Origin: Haplosporangium gracile
Lineage: Eukaryota > Mortierellomycota > Mortierellomycetes > Mortierellales > Mortierellaceae
NCBI GenBank assembly: GCA_015499985.1
Contig: JAAAUF010000079.1
Span: 1-45,220, forward strand
Direction: 5' to 3'
Length of the DNA stretch: 45,220 bases
The notes under the pieces were generated by a model. That model was not told the DNA's origin. It did no database searches and saw nothing but the letters and a program-made list of their open reading frames with translations. The position numbers and the translations under genes were made by a program. Of this stretch, positions 31,771-42,910 are shown piece by piece (position 1 is the stretch's first letter; the number at the start of each line of letters is the position of its first letter).

Positions 31771-32635
31771 TCCCGCACAACAATTACTCTTCTCCCCGTC
31801 TTGATCCGACCCTCGTCTCTCTTACGCCACCTCTGCATACTTGCTCTTTTGTTCTCTCAATCAGAAAATTCCTTCCTCGACTATCAAGTCTGCTGCGGTG
31901 TCTGCGTGGACCTTGATGGCAGTGAACATGGTAAACGACAACAACAGCAACTCGCACACTCATGGAGTAACCACACATCCATCATTTCTTCATAACTCAC
32001 ACACTCGAACTCTTTGTGAATGATCACTCTCAGCTAATCAACTTCTTCACCCACACACTCCCTGCTTCTCCTTTTGTCACTGTTGCTCTTAACTTGTCAT
32101 CACACCACCCTTTCCTAGCCGGACAGCTGCGGGTTACCTACTGAAGTCGACTCCCACCCTGCTCATTTTGCTCCTTCTCCTCAATTCGATGTAAGTTGAG
32201 CAAGCGTACTTCACTTATCAGCCTGCATTCGACGCCGATCACACCGCCCCGCCCTCTCACTCTTTTGTCCATTCGTTGTTTCCTTTTCACTCGTGACCCC
32301 CGTCGTACCTGCTCCACTTTTGTTGTTGTTTGTCCTTGTTCTTGTTTCTTGTTTTTGGTGTTGTTTATAACTGCCGTTTACAAAAAGAAGGGTTTTGAGC
32401 GGACTCAACAACTCAGACTTTTCTCTGCTTTTTCTCGCCTTCTCTTTTTTTTTTGAGCGCATATCGCCCTTTGCTCAAAACCAACTCCTTTATCCATCTG
32501 GCAGTTCCTGTCCCCCTTGACGCCTAGGCTGGTGGATTTCAACAAGTATTTCATTGGTTTCATCGTTTTACAAATTGCTAACTTTCCTCTGACTTTCCTT
32601 TTTTTTTTTTAATATAGTTTACCTTCTTGTCGACG

Positions 32636-32790
32636 CATGATGGAAAGGACCACCATGTAAGCCATTGCTATCTAGGAATGCGGGCATAGGAAAGAATCTG
32701 GCAAGGATATGTACAGGATGGACATACATGATGGAAAGGACTATCCTGTAAGCAGTTTATTATCCGGGAATGCGGACACAGGAAGAAAAG
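32636..32790. repeat. Diverged direct repeat of about 60 bp
   Basis: CATGATGGAAAGGACNANC followed by TGTAAGC, a GGAATGCGG core and CA-AGGAA occurs at about 32636-32694 and again at about 32728-32785, with substitutions. Confidence 0.6.
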
Positions 32791-32837
32791 AAAACTCCTA
32801 AGGATATGGGCGGCGAGATACACGCAAGGAGCAATAC

Positions 32838-33052
32838 ATCGTCGACTACTATTACTCGCCAGTTTGCGTGTAAATGGAATGAATACTGTTGGATATACTC
32901 GATTACTCCCATCAACCTATGTGTTTACGGAACAAAGGAAAACTGGATATTTACTCTCATCTGCCTACATGCTCATGGAACAAAAGAAGAATAAGACTCG
33001 ATATACTCGACTACTCTCGCTCTTCGACTTGCTTGTTTACGGAACAACAAAT
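32838..33052. repeat. Four diverged units of about 53 bp
   Basis: Units begin near 32841, 32891, 32944 and 32999. Each has a GATATACTCG-like start, a pyrimidine-rich middle and a GTTTACGGAACAA-like end. Substitutions and small gaps separate the copies. It lies immediately upstream of the Myb gene. Confidence 0.6.
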
Positions 33053-33143
33053 CGACCACTGATATTCAACAACCTCTTGTTAAACAACAAAAAAAACCTA
33101 ATAGGTGCCAGCCGCCATTTTTACTGCTGCTTTTCCTGACAAC

Positions 33144-35849
33144 ATGCCCTCACTTGGGCTCACCGGCGATGCAAACATGGACGAGCTCTTGGGAACAGGA
33201 GATCAGTTGACACCCAGAAAGAGAGATCGTGGCGAACGAATTGTCTGGACGCCCGAGGAGGACGAGTTCTTGCGTGCTGCTGTCCAGACATACGGAGACA
33301 AGACCGAAAAGTGGGCCAAAATCGCCGCTTGTGTGCCCGGCAGGACCAACAAAAACTGTCGAAAGCGTTGGTTTCATTCACTCGACCCCAGTCTGAAAAA
33401 AGGCCCGTGGACAGAGGAGGAGGATCACTTGCTCAGAACAGGTGTTCAAAAGTTTAAGGGTCAATGGAGTAAAATCGCAGAGCGTATCCAGGGACGAACG
33501 GACGATCAGTGCGCAAAGCGGTGGCGCGAAGGACTGGATCCCCACATTGACCGAGCCGCATGGACACCTGAGGATGACGTGATTCTGCTGCAAAAGTTTG
33601 AAGAGTTTGGGAGTCAGTGGCAAAAGATTGCGCTCTCCTTCCCGGGACGACCAGGGCTGCATTGCCGGAACCGGTGGCGTAAAATCCAGAGGAGTCTCAA
33701 CCACATGAAGCGCACACACAAGCGGCGGCGTAACCAATCAACTTCGCGACAAGACACAACCGAAACCCAGCGGTTGGAGGCGCTCATGGATGCTGACGAC
33801 GACGACTACCAATACACAAAGCGAGCAGGGAAGCAACGGCATTCCTCCGACGACCGTCTACACGACGGCCAACTCGATGAGGATGATCGCGGTCTGGACG
33901 ACAGCAACGAATCGGGGCACTCTGATCAGGACGACGACAGGGACGATACAGGCCCAGACGAGGAGAAGCCCTACGGCTGTGCCATCCCCGACTGCACATT
34001 TTCCAGCTCTTCTCCATCTCTTCTATTTTACCACTTCAAGGCCTCCCATCACGGAACAACAGTCTTGAAGCCCTTCAGATGCACCATGCCCGGTTGCGAG
34101 GAACGGAAGCGATACAAGAACATCAACGGTCTTCAGTACCACGTCACCCACGCCAAGAACACTCCAGGGCATTCAGGGCATGGTTCTATTGGGCTTTATG
34201 ATGGACATCATACAACATCCACCACTGACGCGATTATGGCAACAACTACGGCGACAACTACGACGACAACTCCAACATCCACATCCTCAGGTGTCCAGGT
34301 GCAGGCGCCTTCAGCGGACAACTTGACGCCTCAAGTAGAACTCCAAAGCTTTTCCTTTATTCAACCCCAGCCTTCTTCCCTACCGACTCCCCCCACTACT
34401 GCAGAGATGCAAACTATCGCTCCGCCACTCCTGAAACAGCAACCGATTGTGTCCCTTCAGGCATTCAATATTCCTCATACCCCGGAGTCATTGGAGGACT
34501 CTGTTATGTCCTCAGCTCCATTGGATGGGTCATTGGCACAGACTCAAACCCAGAACCAGCTTCAACAGCTTCAACAGCTCCAACCCTCACTGCAACACCA
34601 ACTCCAGTCACAGCATCAACCTCAACTCCACCCTCAACTTCAGCCTCAGCCGCAGCTTTCACTCCGGCAACAGCAGCAGCATCAGCATCAAGTTCAGCTG
34701 CAACCTCAGCTTCAACCGCAGCTGCAAACTCACTTGCAACCTCAACCTCAGCAGCTTATGCCACATCAGCCACAGCTGCAGCCTCACCATGCGACAACAC
34801 CCTTGCAATGCCCGGAACTTGGATGCGGACAGTACTTTCACGCTATTGGAGGTCTGAATGCTCACATGGCGACCCAACATGGTCACCGCTCTATGACCAT
34901 GGCCATGACCGCCGAAGGCACTGACAGCTTTGGCGTCGACTCGATTGCCATCCCAGAAAATGACTTTGATGACATGGATATCGACCTTGCCTATCTCGCG
35001 TCAGACAGCGCATCACCCATGGAACCTGGCCTACTGATGCTGGAGGACCCTCACCTGCAGAAGCAGCTCGACAGCCTTACTCGGGATCACGGAGCGCTGA
35101 GCCTGGACCCCACGACCCCGGACACTGAGCAGGATCTCAGCATGCTAACGATGAGTGAGATGCTCTTTGCCAGCCACGTCTCCAGCTCTCTTAGTAATGT
35201 GGACACCTTTGACAACCGGATTCATTTTGGGTCACACATCAATGTCAGCTCGGATGATCCTTGGACTCTTCCTTCGACTCCCGTTACATCGGCGAACGTC
35301 AGCCCTCGGATGACTACGATGCACGTCTCAGCGACGCCCGTCGTCTCTGAGGCCGCTATTGCTACCGCCATCGCCACGGCCACCACGACCATCGGTGGTA
35401 CCAAGCCAGTTGTACTGAAGAAGTTTCCGTGCATAATCAAGGATTGCCCCAAGTCGTACGGAAGCAACTCAGCCCTGAAGGTGCATATGCGTAACGATCA
35501 TTCAGGAATAGGCGGCACCAAAGCTGTGAAGGGTCCGGTTCCAGGTATTGGCGTTGGGGCAGGATTGGCCCCTCTGGACTATCAACTGGCTATGAACCCT
35601 CAGATAGTTTCTTCGGTGGGTTCGTCTCACTTTCAGGCTGGATTGGGATCAGTGCAGGTGCAAGTGCAGCATGTGGATCCCAAGGTCGTCAGCCAGCCAA
35701 AGGCCAGGCCAGCCAAAAAGTTGGACGAACCCTCCAACAAGCCCTACAAGTGTCTTGTCCCTGGTTGCGGCAAAGGCTACACCAACATCAATGGTCTGAA
35801 GAACCATCTCTTACAAGCTCACGGCTCTACCCCTAACAAGACTGCCTGA
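33144..35849 (+). CDS. Three-repeat Myb protein with five C2H2 zinc fingers (901 residues)
   Basis: Single-exon nuclear DNA-binding protein. Three Myb/SANT repeats occupy about residues 33-82 (WTPEEDEFL), 86-133 (GPWTEEEDHLL) and 138-181 (AAWTPEDDVILL), each with the spaced Trp pattern (the third with WRK at its end) as in R1R2R3 Myb. A basic stretch (KRTHKRRR) and an acidic stretch follow. Five CxxxxC...H zinc fingers lie near 279-303, 313-336, 555-580, 762-787 and 868-893; the second and fifth have the NINGL helix seen in SFP1-type fingers. A long Gln/Leu/Pro/His region separates fingers two and three. The start is the first ATG; an in-frame extension upstream has none. The repeats resemble animal/plant c-Myb and fungal Bas1-like proteins. 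The target genes are unknown. Confidence 0.9.
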   Translation: MPSLGLTGDANMDELLGTGDQLTPRKRDRGERIVWTPEEDEFLRAAVQTYGDKTEKWAKIAACVPGRTNKNCRKRWFHSLDPSLKKGPWTEEEDHLLRTGVQKFKGQWSKIAERIQGRTDDQCAKRWREGLDPHIDRAAWTPEDDVILLQKFEEFGSQWQKIALSFPGRPGLHCRNRWRKIQRSLNHMKRTHKRRRNQSTSRQDTTETQRLEALMDADDDDYQYTKRAGKQRHSSDDRLHDGQLDEDDRGLDDSNESGHSDQDDDRDDTGPDEEKPYGCAIPDCTFSSSSPSLLFYHFKASHHGTTVLKPFRCTMPGCEERKRYKNINGLQYHVTHAKNTPGHSGHGSIGLYDGHHTTSTTDAIMATTTATTTTTTPTSTSSGVQVQAPSADNLTPQVELQSFSFIQPQPSSLPTPPTTAEMQTIAPPLLKQQPIVSLQAFNIPHTPESLEDSVMSSAPLDGSLAQTQTQNQLQQLQQLQPSLQHQLQSQHQPQLHPQLQPQPQLSLRQQQQHQHQVQLQPQLQPQLQTHLQPQPQQLMPHQPQLQPHHATTPLQCPELGCGQYFHAIGGLNAHMATQHGHRSMTMAMTAEGTDSFGVDSIAIPENDFDDMDIDLAYLASDSASPMEPGLLMLEDPHLQKQLDSLTRDHGALSLDPTTPDTEQDLSMLTMSEMLFASHVSSSLSNVDTFDNRIHFGSHINVSSDDPWTLPSTPVTSANVSPRMTTMHVSATPVVSEAAIATAIATATTTIGGTKPVVLKKFPCIIKDCPKSYGSNSALKVHMRNDHSGIGGTKAVKGPVPGIGVGAGLAPLDYQLAMNPQIVSSVGSSHFQAGLGSVQVQVQHVDPKVVSQPKARPAKKLDEPSNKPYKCLVPGCGKGYTNINGLKNHLLQAHGSTPNKTA

Positions 35850-37054
35850 TCTCTCGGATTGCCTGGCCTCTCGCATTTTCTTTTACATTCCTCCCGCTCG
35901 TCCCTCTGACGCCATCGTTTTTGACGTCAACTTTTTTGTTTTTTTTTTTTCGCTTTTCCTTGTCCGTCTGTTTTTTTTTGGCTGAGCCAGGATCATCTAA
36001 TTCGCACAACTTGACAGAGGACAAGAATAAAACGAGCCAAGCATGTTGTAAAGTCGAACGAAATTAGCTTGTCCTTTGCCATGAACGGATTAAGTTCAAG
36101 TGGACGGGGACTACATAGGCCATTTGTTTGATGGCCAGTAAATTGGGCCAAATTATGTTTACACGAACTCGTAAAAAGCGAAGTGGGACTAGGACTGTAT
36201 TTCCGATCTCTCCTTGCAACGTTTGCCTGAACAGCAGGTGGTTCTTGCTACAGCTTCTGGTTTCACCTCTTTTCTAGCGTAAGTTGACGAGAAAGACCGT
36301 GCTTGCGCTTCTTTCATTTCATTGTATGCCATTGAAAAAAATGGTCCGCCTACGGCCAAAAATGTCGATCAAAAAATCGCACCATAATTCCACTCCCTTC
36401 CCACAACCACAAAAGAGCATACCTAGTCAATAGCCTTGACAAAGAAAAAACACGGCTTTATTTTTTTTCTTGTCTGGGTCTGTTTTCCCAGAAGTCCTTA
36501 TCCTGTGCCCCTAGACTTCAGTGGATATAAAAAGTGGTATGGGAACCTCTCACTTTTGCTAGATCCCTTTGGCTCGCTCGTCTTTTTTTCTTTTTTTGCG
36601 CTATTCATTCTGTCCGCAGGTTTCGTATTCATATACCAACTCTTAAGTTTTCCTTCCCCCTCTACTCTACTCTTTGCTACTTTTCTTTCCTTAACACTCT
36701 TCGAGAATTTCTTCTACCTCACCCACCTCCACCACTTCATACTTTCGTTCACTTTCCTTCTTTGCCTTCCTTCTTTGCCTTCCTTCTTTGCCTTCCCTCC
36801 CCTGCCTTCTTTCTTTGCTTTCATTTTTGCTTTCCTTACTCCCCACTCAACGAACACACACGGAACGCAAGCAACGTCTTTTGTTTTTACCCTTGTTTTA
36901 TAAACAAAACGCTGTTCTTGCTCGTTTGCTTCTATTATCATTCGCGACGCGTCCCATCTACATCACGAACAACACTACATACTTTTTTCATTTTTCAAGA
37001 CACCTACCTACCCATTTTCAAGCTATTTTTGGACACTTGTTTTGATTCAGAGTG
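35850..37054. other. Intergenic region with CT-rich leader
   Basis: Holds the 3' flank of the Myb gene and the promoter of the next gene: a TATA box at 36526-36532 and a CT-rich leader from about 36560. Three perfect 13-bp units (TTCCTTCTTTGCC) lie at 36754-36792. No further gene seen. Confidence 0.5.
36526..36532 (+). promoter_or_regulatory. TATA box upstream of the EEK-repeat gene
   Basis: TATAAAA about 530 bp before the start codon, followed by a long CT-rich leader. The long gap suggests a long 5' UTR. Confidence 0.4.
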
Positions 37055-40000
37055 ATGACGAACCTCCACCCACCCACCGGCTCTGACGCGTCGACGCGAA
37101 AGCAGGCAATTGACGACACTCTTGTCTCGACTCTTAACCAAGGTATGTACTCTTTTTCACTGAAAAAATAGTGTGTTAACAGTGTGTTTATGTCGTCATC
37201 TGCGTCTAGCAAAAAAAAAAACGAAGATCGATAGGTACAAGAAAAAAGAACACACTAATTTCGTTATATATTTTTGTTTTTGCTGATAATTGTTTTTTCT
37301 TTTCCCTTTCCTTCCTTCTTTGTTGTTTTGAAGGCTTACTTGCTGAAGTTGACTCTGAGCTGCAATCCACCAGGCAGGGAGCAGAGGGAACTCACCCAGA
37401 TGCCTTGTCTCCCTCTGTGACCCCTGTTCAAGTTGGCAGCGACCAGTCCGAGTACCTTGCCCTCCCTGACTTTGGCGAAAGCAACGATCACGACGGCTTG
37501 CAGCTAAATCCGTCGCGCACCAGTGCCATTCCTGGCAGCAAGAGTAACAGGATTGCCGACTTCTTCCCAAGAGCAGGGGTCACGAGTGACTACCCCAGCA
37601 TGGCTAGTAATGAGCGTATTCTTTCCTACCCCATGCTCAACCCAACTCAGTCGCGCCCCAACCGGCAGATCCTTCTGGATCGATCCACCGCGCCGTTGAG
37701 CTCGCCACCTTTGCCTCGGGGCACAGTTAACCTATTCCCACCTTCACCCGAAAGCTCCCGCATGCTGGCTCGCCGCCGAGGTGCTGTTGTTTCCGCTATG
37801 AATGAGCGATCACTTGTTTCTGGTACCGCGCCAGCGGCTTTGTATGACATGGCGGGCTCAGGGTCTCTGCCTCGGCCTCACACTCCCTTCCCAACCGTGG
37901 CTACTGCAACTCACCGCGCGTCTAATGCAACGTATGGGCCTGACTCGTACTTTCCTACGGTTCCTGTTGATGTATCACTCAGGCCCAAGGACAATCTCGA
38001 AGCTGGTCTTGCCCATCCCCCGATGCCTGCTCAGTATCCCCATCTCCCATCCTGTTATTTAACCATGCCGCTACGCGTCGCTCAGCTGATGGAGCGCGAC
38101 TTTCTCCCGCAGCCAGTGTATTGGTCTGATTATGCTTATCGTCGTAGGAGACTGAGTCTTCTCTCTTGTATGAACTCGGCTGGGGAGGACGAGCAGAAGC
38201 GGGACTCGTTTTCTTCTGTGGAGGAGAAGGAGGAGAAGGAGGAGAAGGAGGAGAAGGAGGAGAAGGAGGAGAAGGAGGAGAAGGAGGAGAAGGAGGAGAA
38301 GGAGGAGAAGGAGGAGGAGGAGGGCGATGATTGCCTTGAGGTAGAGGTACATTCGGAGACTGGACTTTCAAGTGGTATCGATGGCCAATCATTGCCCGTG
38401 TTGCCTGAGTCTTCGTATTTCGAGGCGAAAGCCGCGTCTCGCCGTGCTGTATCGAACAGTAACGAGCTTTCGGATCTTTTTAGCACATCTGATAGATCTG
38501 ACTTAGCTGTCTCTCTTACAAATATGGCTCAGGGTTCTCTCGGGGACGACAGATCCAACGGTATTCCCGCTTCGACTTCTACACCTGGAGAGTGGCCGCC
38601 AGCAGAGCTGAAGAATTTAACCGTCAACTGTCTCTATGACACCCAGCCCACCTCGCCTTTGGCCGACGTGTTTCCGGCACAGAGGCCTCTCGTCGACGAG
38701 CTCGCAACCTTTGTGCCTGATGCCCAGCCGCAGGCAGCGGCAGCACCTCTTCATGAACAGACCTTGCAAGCCGTGATGAGTTATCTCAACACCCCCACCG
38801 CTCGGCTCCCTACTTCGTCTCTCAGTGCACAGGTCGGAAGATCCAAGAAAACGATCGAAATGACATTAACCGAGCCCGAGCTCGGGTACCGCCAGGTCGC
38901 CTTCGCCAATCAGACGCCATCCGAGAACTGTGAGCAGACGAAGGAGTGTGATGATTTGGGATGCTCATTGAGCTCTTCTACTGGTCAGATCCAACAACGG
39001 CAACGACATGGCGAGTTTGAGGATGGTCAGACAACGGTTTCTCTTCCTGAGAAGCACCAATCCCTTCAGAACAGAGGCGACGACACGGCCTCGTACATCG
39101 GGGGAGTTGTTCTTCCCCAACGCAGTCGTATCATAAATATTCGCAGTCACCGTGTTTTCCCTTTTCTTTCTGAATATACCTCTTGGTCTCTGGCTCAAGT
39201 TGAAGGAAAGGAGGAAGAAAGACTAGAGGAAGTAGAAGGGAAGGGAGAGCGTGACTCTCAACCTATTTTGCCGTGGATGAACTGCAAGACTATCCGCAAG
39301 GATTTCAATATTCTGAAGTGCCCTGCGGACTTCAACGCCGCCGCCAGAGTCGGGACTGAGTTAAAGAAAACCACTAGTCGCCTTCAACAACAACAACAAC
39401 AACACCAACCCCATCCTAACGACCAGCGCCAGTCCATTGACCAGGACGTGCAGGAGAAGGAGGAGGAGCAGGAGAGGTTTCCAGTGTACGACTCGGATGA
39501 TCTTCTGGAAGACCTCGTTGTAAGCTCGCTGGTCTGGGAATGGATGGACGATGATTCCGCAACGGTGACGCCGGATTCTGATATGGAGAGCTCCGGCAGT
39601 GTAACTCTGGGAGTCATGGCGGCAGTGGGGGAGGGAATGGTCAAGATAGAACAGAAGGATGAGTTCACGGCGCAGATGGATGTGATGTTGTCGCAGTTCG
39701 AGAGGAAGTTGGCGCCGGCGCAATCAGAAGGGAAGGAGCGGCTCTTGAAGGGTGATTTCACGCGGAAAGTTTTGCCTGAATGCGTTTCAGAGATGTCCAG
39801 CGAGGGTGGCCTTGTTGTCGAGAGCCTCGGTTTTGTGGGCAGTGACGAGATGGGAGATTTCCGTGAAAGCCTCACTCAAGGTCGCAAGAGCGGATACGGC
39901 ACAGAGGGCGGCGAGAATGAGAGTGCCTTTGTCGATGCCAAGGACGAAGAGTGCGTACAGCTCTCGTACAAACCCCACCGATTCTATCATAGCCATTCAC

Positions 40001-40671
40001 ACCTCCGAGACCTATACCCATCCGAGATTTCTCAAACTGTCAACCTCCCCGAGATACCGTCCTACATCTTAGACGGGCAGGGTCAAACACAGGTCCTCGA
40101 CCCCACCGCACCACCCTCGCGCTCATCGGATTGGACATTTCAGCCCGGGCCACATCATACCCCCGTCGTCAATAATACTGTCGTGGTGACTTGTGAGAGT
40201 TGCCTTGGCCAGTTCGAGATGTCTCCCGACAATCTCGACGTCCTAGAGCGGCACCAGGCCGAGTCTTGCCGAACGCCCCTACAGCAAACCAGGCAGGGGT
40301 ACCTGCTGGTTGCCGAGAAGATAACCAATCGCGAGGTCGAAGGGAGGAAGGTTTGGGAGACTATTAGGAGACGAAGTCGGAGAGGGGCTTATCGAGTGTT
40401 GAGTTGGACGATTAATTGGATAATGGATGTGCTGATGGAGAAGTTGCAGCTGATTCAGGCGTTGGCTGATAAGGATGACTTCGACGCAGACGCTGGTTGT
40501 CTTGTGGAGGAGGAGAGTCAGCAGGTTGTGAGAGAGGTGGTCCATGGATCCGGGTATTGGTGGCCTACGCTTCCAAATGATAATGGCTCTCAGGAGGAAG
40601 AAGTTGAGTCCGAGGAGGACGAAGAAGAGGAGGATGGGGATGACGAAATAGATCTTTTTCGATGGCTCTGA
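37055..40671 (+). CDS. Unrecognised 1141-residue protein with EEK repeat
   Basis: Exons 37055-37142 and 37334-40671 join in phase (GT-AG, 191-nt intron). I do not recognise the protein. It is mostly polar and probably disordered. Features seen: a run of about ten Glu-Glu-Lys units near residue 325-360 encoded by a 9-bp minisatellite; a Gln run near residue 705; acidic stretches, including the last 30 residues (EEDEEEEDGDDE). The most ordered part is the C-terminal 170 residues, with a possible Cys2-His-Cys zinc site (CESCLGQFEM...HQAESC, near residue 970-995) and an amphipathic segment (RVLSWTINWIMDVLMEKLQL). No signal peptide or clear membrane helix. The start ATG is the first one after the leader. 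The long open frame (3.3 kb) supports it as a real gene. Confidence 0.75.
38221..38310. repeat. (GAGGAGAAG)10 coding minisatellite
   Basis: Ten near-perfect 9-bp units encode Glu-Glu-Lys. Antisense frames read poly-Leu, Ser-Ser-Phe and Pro-Pro-Ser and are all open, which creates spurious frames on the other strand. Confidence 0.95.
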
Positions 40672-41142
40672 ACAACAACGCTAGTGAAACATGTTTAGAT
40701 TTTCAGTGCATAAGAACAAATATCTTTAGTACGTACCATATATCCGCGCGTTTGTTTCCTACAAGGACGTTGACTTTTGGGAGCTTTGTCTGCATTATTA
40801 GGCCACGAGTCTTGTTTATTGCCACTTTAATGTAGTCCAGACGCGTTTTCTTTGCTTGATATGGTGAAAGTGGTGACAAAGATCATGTTCCCTCCTCTCT
40901 TCCTTCCTTCCTTCCTTCCTTCCTTCTCTTTCCTTGACGCGTTCCCAGTTGGTCAAAATCTTTTTTTTTTTTTTTTTCTCTCAAAGTGATCTAAAGGCAA
41001 AGCCACCGCCACTTTTTTTTCACACCTTCTTCCTACAAAGGTGTTCCCCTCTCAACCTGTTCGTCCACTCGCTCTCTCTCTTTTTCGTTTCTTTCCTTTA
41101 CATCACCAACTTCAACCACTACTACTCGCCTCGCCGTCAAGA
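40672..41142. other. Intergenic region before the RTT106-like gene
   Basis: About 470 bp. A (TTCC)n microsatellite lies at 40900-40926 and a T run near 40961-40977. The CT-rich second half probably forms the leader of the RTT106-like gene. No other gene seen. Confidence 0.5.
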
Positions 41143-42801
41143 ATGTCATTGCCGCAAAAGCTGGTCGCGGCCGCGATTCCGGATGATCAGGACCTGGTCA
41201 CCGCCGTCCAAGCAATCGTCAAAACCCACCCAGACATCACTCCAACCATCACGCGTCTCCTTACCTACATCCAATCCAAACAAGCCATTTCCTCATCCAG
41301 CGTGTCAGGAGATGCAGCCATGCGTGTCACAAAACAACCGGCTCAAGGGGTTGCACAGTTTTTCAACAAGCCCGCCGCCGCCACCACTACCCTTTCACCG
41401 ACAATAGGGACAGGGACAGGAACAGGAACAGAAGCAGGAGTAGGAGTAGGAGCGGCAGTGGACGGACCTATCGGACCAGCTATCTATTTTACAAACCCGC
41501 TCTCATTCTTACATCCCGTCCGCAAGAAGCTTGTCCTCTCCCTCCACAAATCCCACATTGCCCTCGTCTCTGCGACCAGTGCAACTGACGTCGTCTTCAA
41601 GGCGCCTTACGAGTCCCTGTATCGTGTCGTGGCAGTCCCCTTCCTGGAACGTGCGACCAAACACACGGCTTTGATTCTTTTCTTTCGACATTCGTCGTTT
41701 GCTTCAGGCGGTGGCGCAAAGGATGCAATCTGGGCTGTCCCCCTTCCGGATGATGGCAAAGATTTCTCGTTGCAGGTGAATGCGCCTCATCTCAGACTGG
41801 TCGGCCTTTCTCAGGATCTTCGGATAACAGGAGCCAAAGAACAGCCACCATTGGCGTTTGTTAACCCACCGACTGTTACTGGACCCATCAAACGACCCGA
41901 CCATATCTTGCTCTCTGTTCTCTCTTATTTTCTCAAACACAGTGATACCAGCAAGACGGGAAATGTCATGGACAGAATTATCCCGAATCCAACACCAGCT
42001 TATCCAAACTTCTCGGCACATCTGAAATCAAACCAGGGAACGATCTACCTCCTCCCTACAGGCATCCTATTTGCGTTCCGGAAGCCGGTGCTCTTCCTCC
42101 GTGCGGCTGCCATTGAGGCTGTTGGGATTCATGCTGTCCTGAGCAGGACCTTTGATTTTGAGATTGTCATGGATACCACTACCACTACTGCAAGCGAGAG
42201 CGGCCGGGATAATGGAAAAGATGAGTCGAGGCGAGGGGCGACAGTGGAGGATTTGGAGGGGATCCCACCAGAGAACAAGGATGGTCGACGGGCGATTGGG
42301 TTCGGAATGGTGGATACCAAGGAGTTTGCGAGGATGGAAGAGTGGATCAAGAAGGCTGGTATTCGCGACCGGAGTATGAGTGAGGATCTTAAGGCTAAAG
42401 ACAAGGCACCTGTTGCGGCTGGTGCAGGAAGTGGGAAGAAGCGGGAGCGGGCTGCTGATGGAGAGGAAGAACAAGAGTCTTCGCAGAAGGCTGCCAAGGG
42501 TGAACATGATGGTGGTGCTGACGAGGAGGATAGTGATGATGAGGATGATGATGATTTTGCACCGGAGAGTGAGGATGAGTTGATGGAGGAGTATGATTCG
42601 AATGCTGAAGGGAGCGATAGTGATGGTGGCGGTAATGAGGAGGCTGAAGAAAGCAGGAAGAAGGGAAAGAATACAAAGCCGGGAGGATCAAGGAAAGCCG
42701 GACAGAAGAAGAAGGTGCAGGAGGACAACGATGTGGATCTGGATGAGGAGAGCTTAGGTGAGGACAGTGACGAGGAGGAAGATGAAGATGAAGAGGATTG
42801 A
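41143..42801 (+). CDS. RTT106: Histone chaperone Rtt106-like protein (552 residues)
   Basis: Nuclear chaperone family that delivers H3-H4 during replication-coupled nucleosome assembly and at silenced regions. The N-terminal 50 residues (helical, LVTAVQAIVKTHPD) match the position of the dimerisation region. Two PH-like domains follow: the first starts near TNPLSFLHPVRKKLVLSL and includes YESLYRVVAVPF; the second includes NQGTIYLLPTGILFAFRKPV. The C-terminal 140 residues are very acidic (DEEDSDDEDDDD and others), as is common for histone chaperones. Single exon, with the start at the first ATG after a CT-rich leader. A Pob3-like assignment was considered, but the order and the short length favour Rtt106. 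It converges with the permease gene, 109 bp away. Confidence 0.85.
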   Translation: MSLPQKLVAAAIPDDQDLVTAVQAIVKTHPDITPTITRLLTYIQSKQAISSSSVSGDAAMRVTKQPAQGVAQFFNKPAAATTTLSPTIGTGTGTGTEAGVGVGAAVDGPIGPAIYFTNPLSFLHPVRKKLVLSLHKSHIALVSATSATDVVFKAPYESLYRVVAVPFLERATKHTALILFFRHSSFASGGGAKDAIWAVPLPDDGKDFSLQVNAPHLRLVGLSQDLRITGAKEQPPLAFVNPPTVTGPIKRPDHILLSVLSYFLKHSDTSKTGNVMDRIIPNPTPAYPNFSAHLKSNQGTIYLLPTGILFAFRKPVLFLRAAAIEAVGIHAVLSRTFDFEIVMDTTTTTASESGRDNGKDESRRGATVEDLEGIPPENKDGRRAIGFGMVDTKEFARMEEWIKKAGIRDRSMSEDLKAKDKAPVAAGAGSGKKRERAADGEEEQESSQKAAKGEHDGGADEEDSDDEDDDDFAPESEDELMEEYDSNAEGSDSDGGGNEEAEESRKKGKNTKPGGSRKAGQKKKVQEDNDVDLDEESLGEDSDEEEDEDEED

Positions 42802-42910
42802 AGGACTTTGTCCATGAAAACATATATCGAATAGATTTCTTTGAAACGCAGACAAATTATGACATGTTTATCGTTGTCTAGGAAACTTTTGTCTAATGTA
42901 CATCTATCAA

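Larger units (their letters stand above)
27981..33143. other. Gene-poor region, pyrimidine-rich leaders
   Basis: Over 5 kb without a gene I can support. From 27981 to about 29100 the minus strand is CT-rich and probably holds the promoter and leader of the CBM48 gene. From about 30960 to 33143 the plus strand is CT-rich and probably leads into the Myb gene, with satellites at 31671-31770 and 32838-33052. Frames at 29685-29990 (-), 30034-30354 (-) and 30497-30898 (-) lack motifs, and the hydrophobic ones look like by-products of pyrimidine-rich DNA. Confidence 0.45.

Noticed and set aside
38071..38352. Poly-Leu minus-strand frame opposite the EEK repeat
   Set aside because: It is the antisense of the GAGGAGAAG minisatellite, which leaves all frames open.
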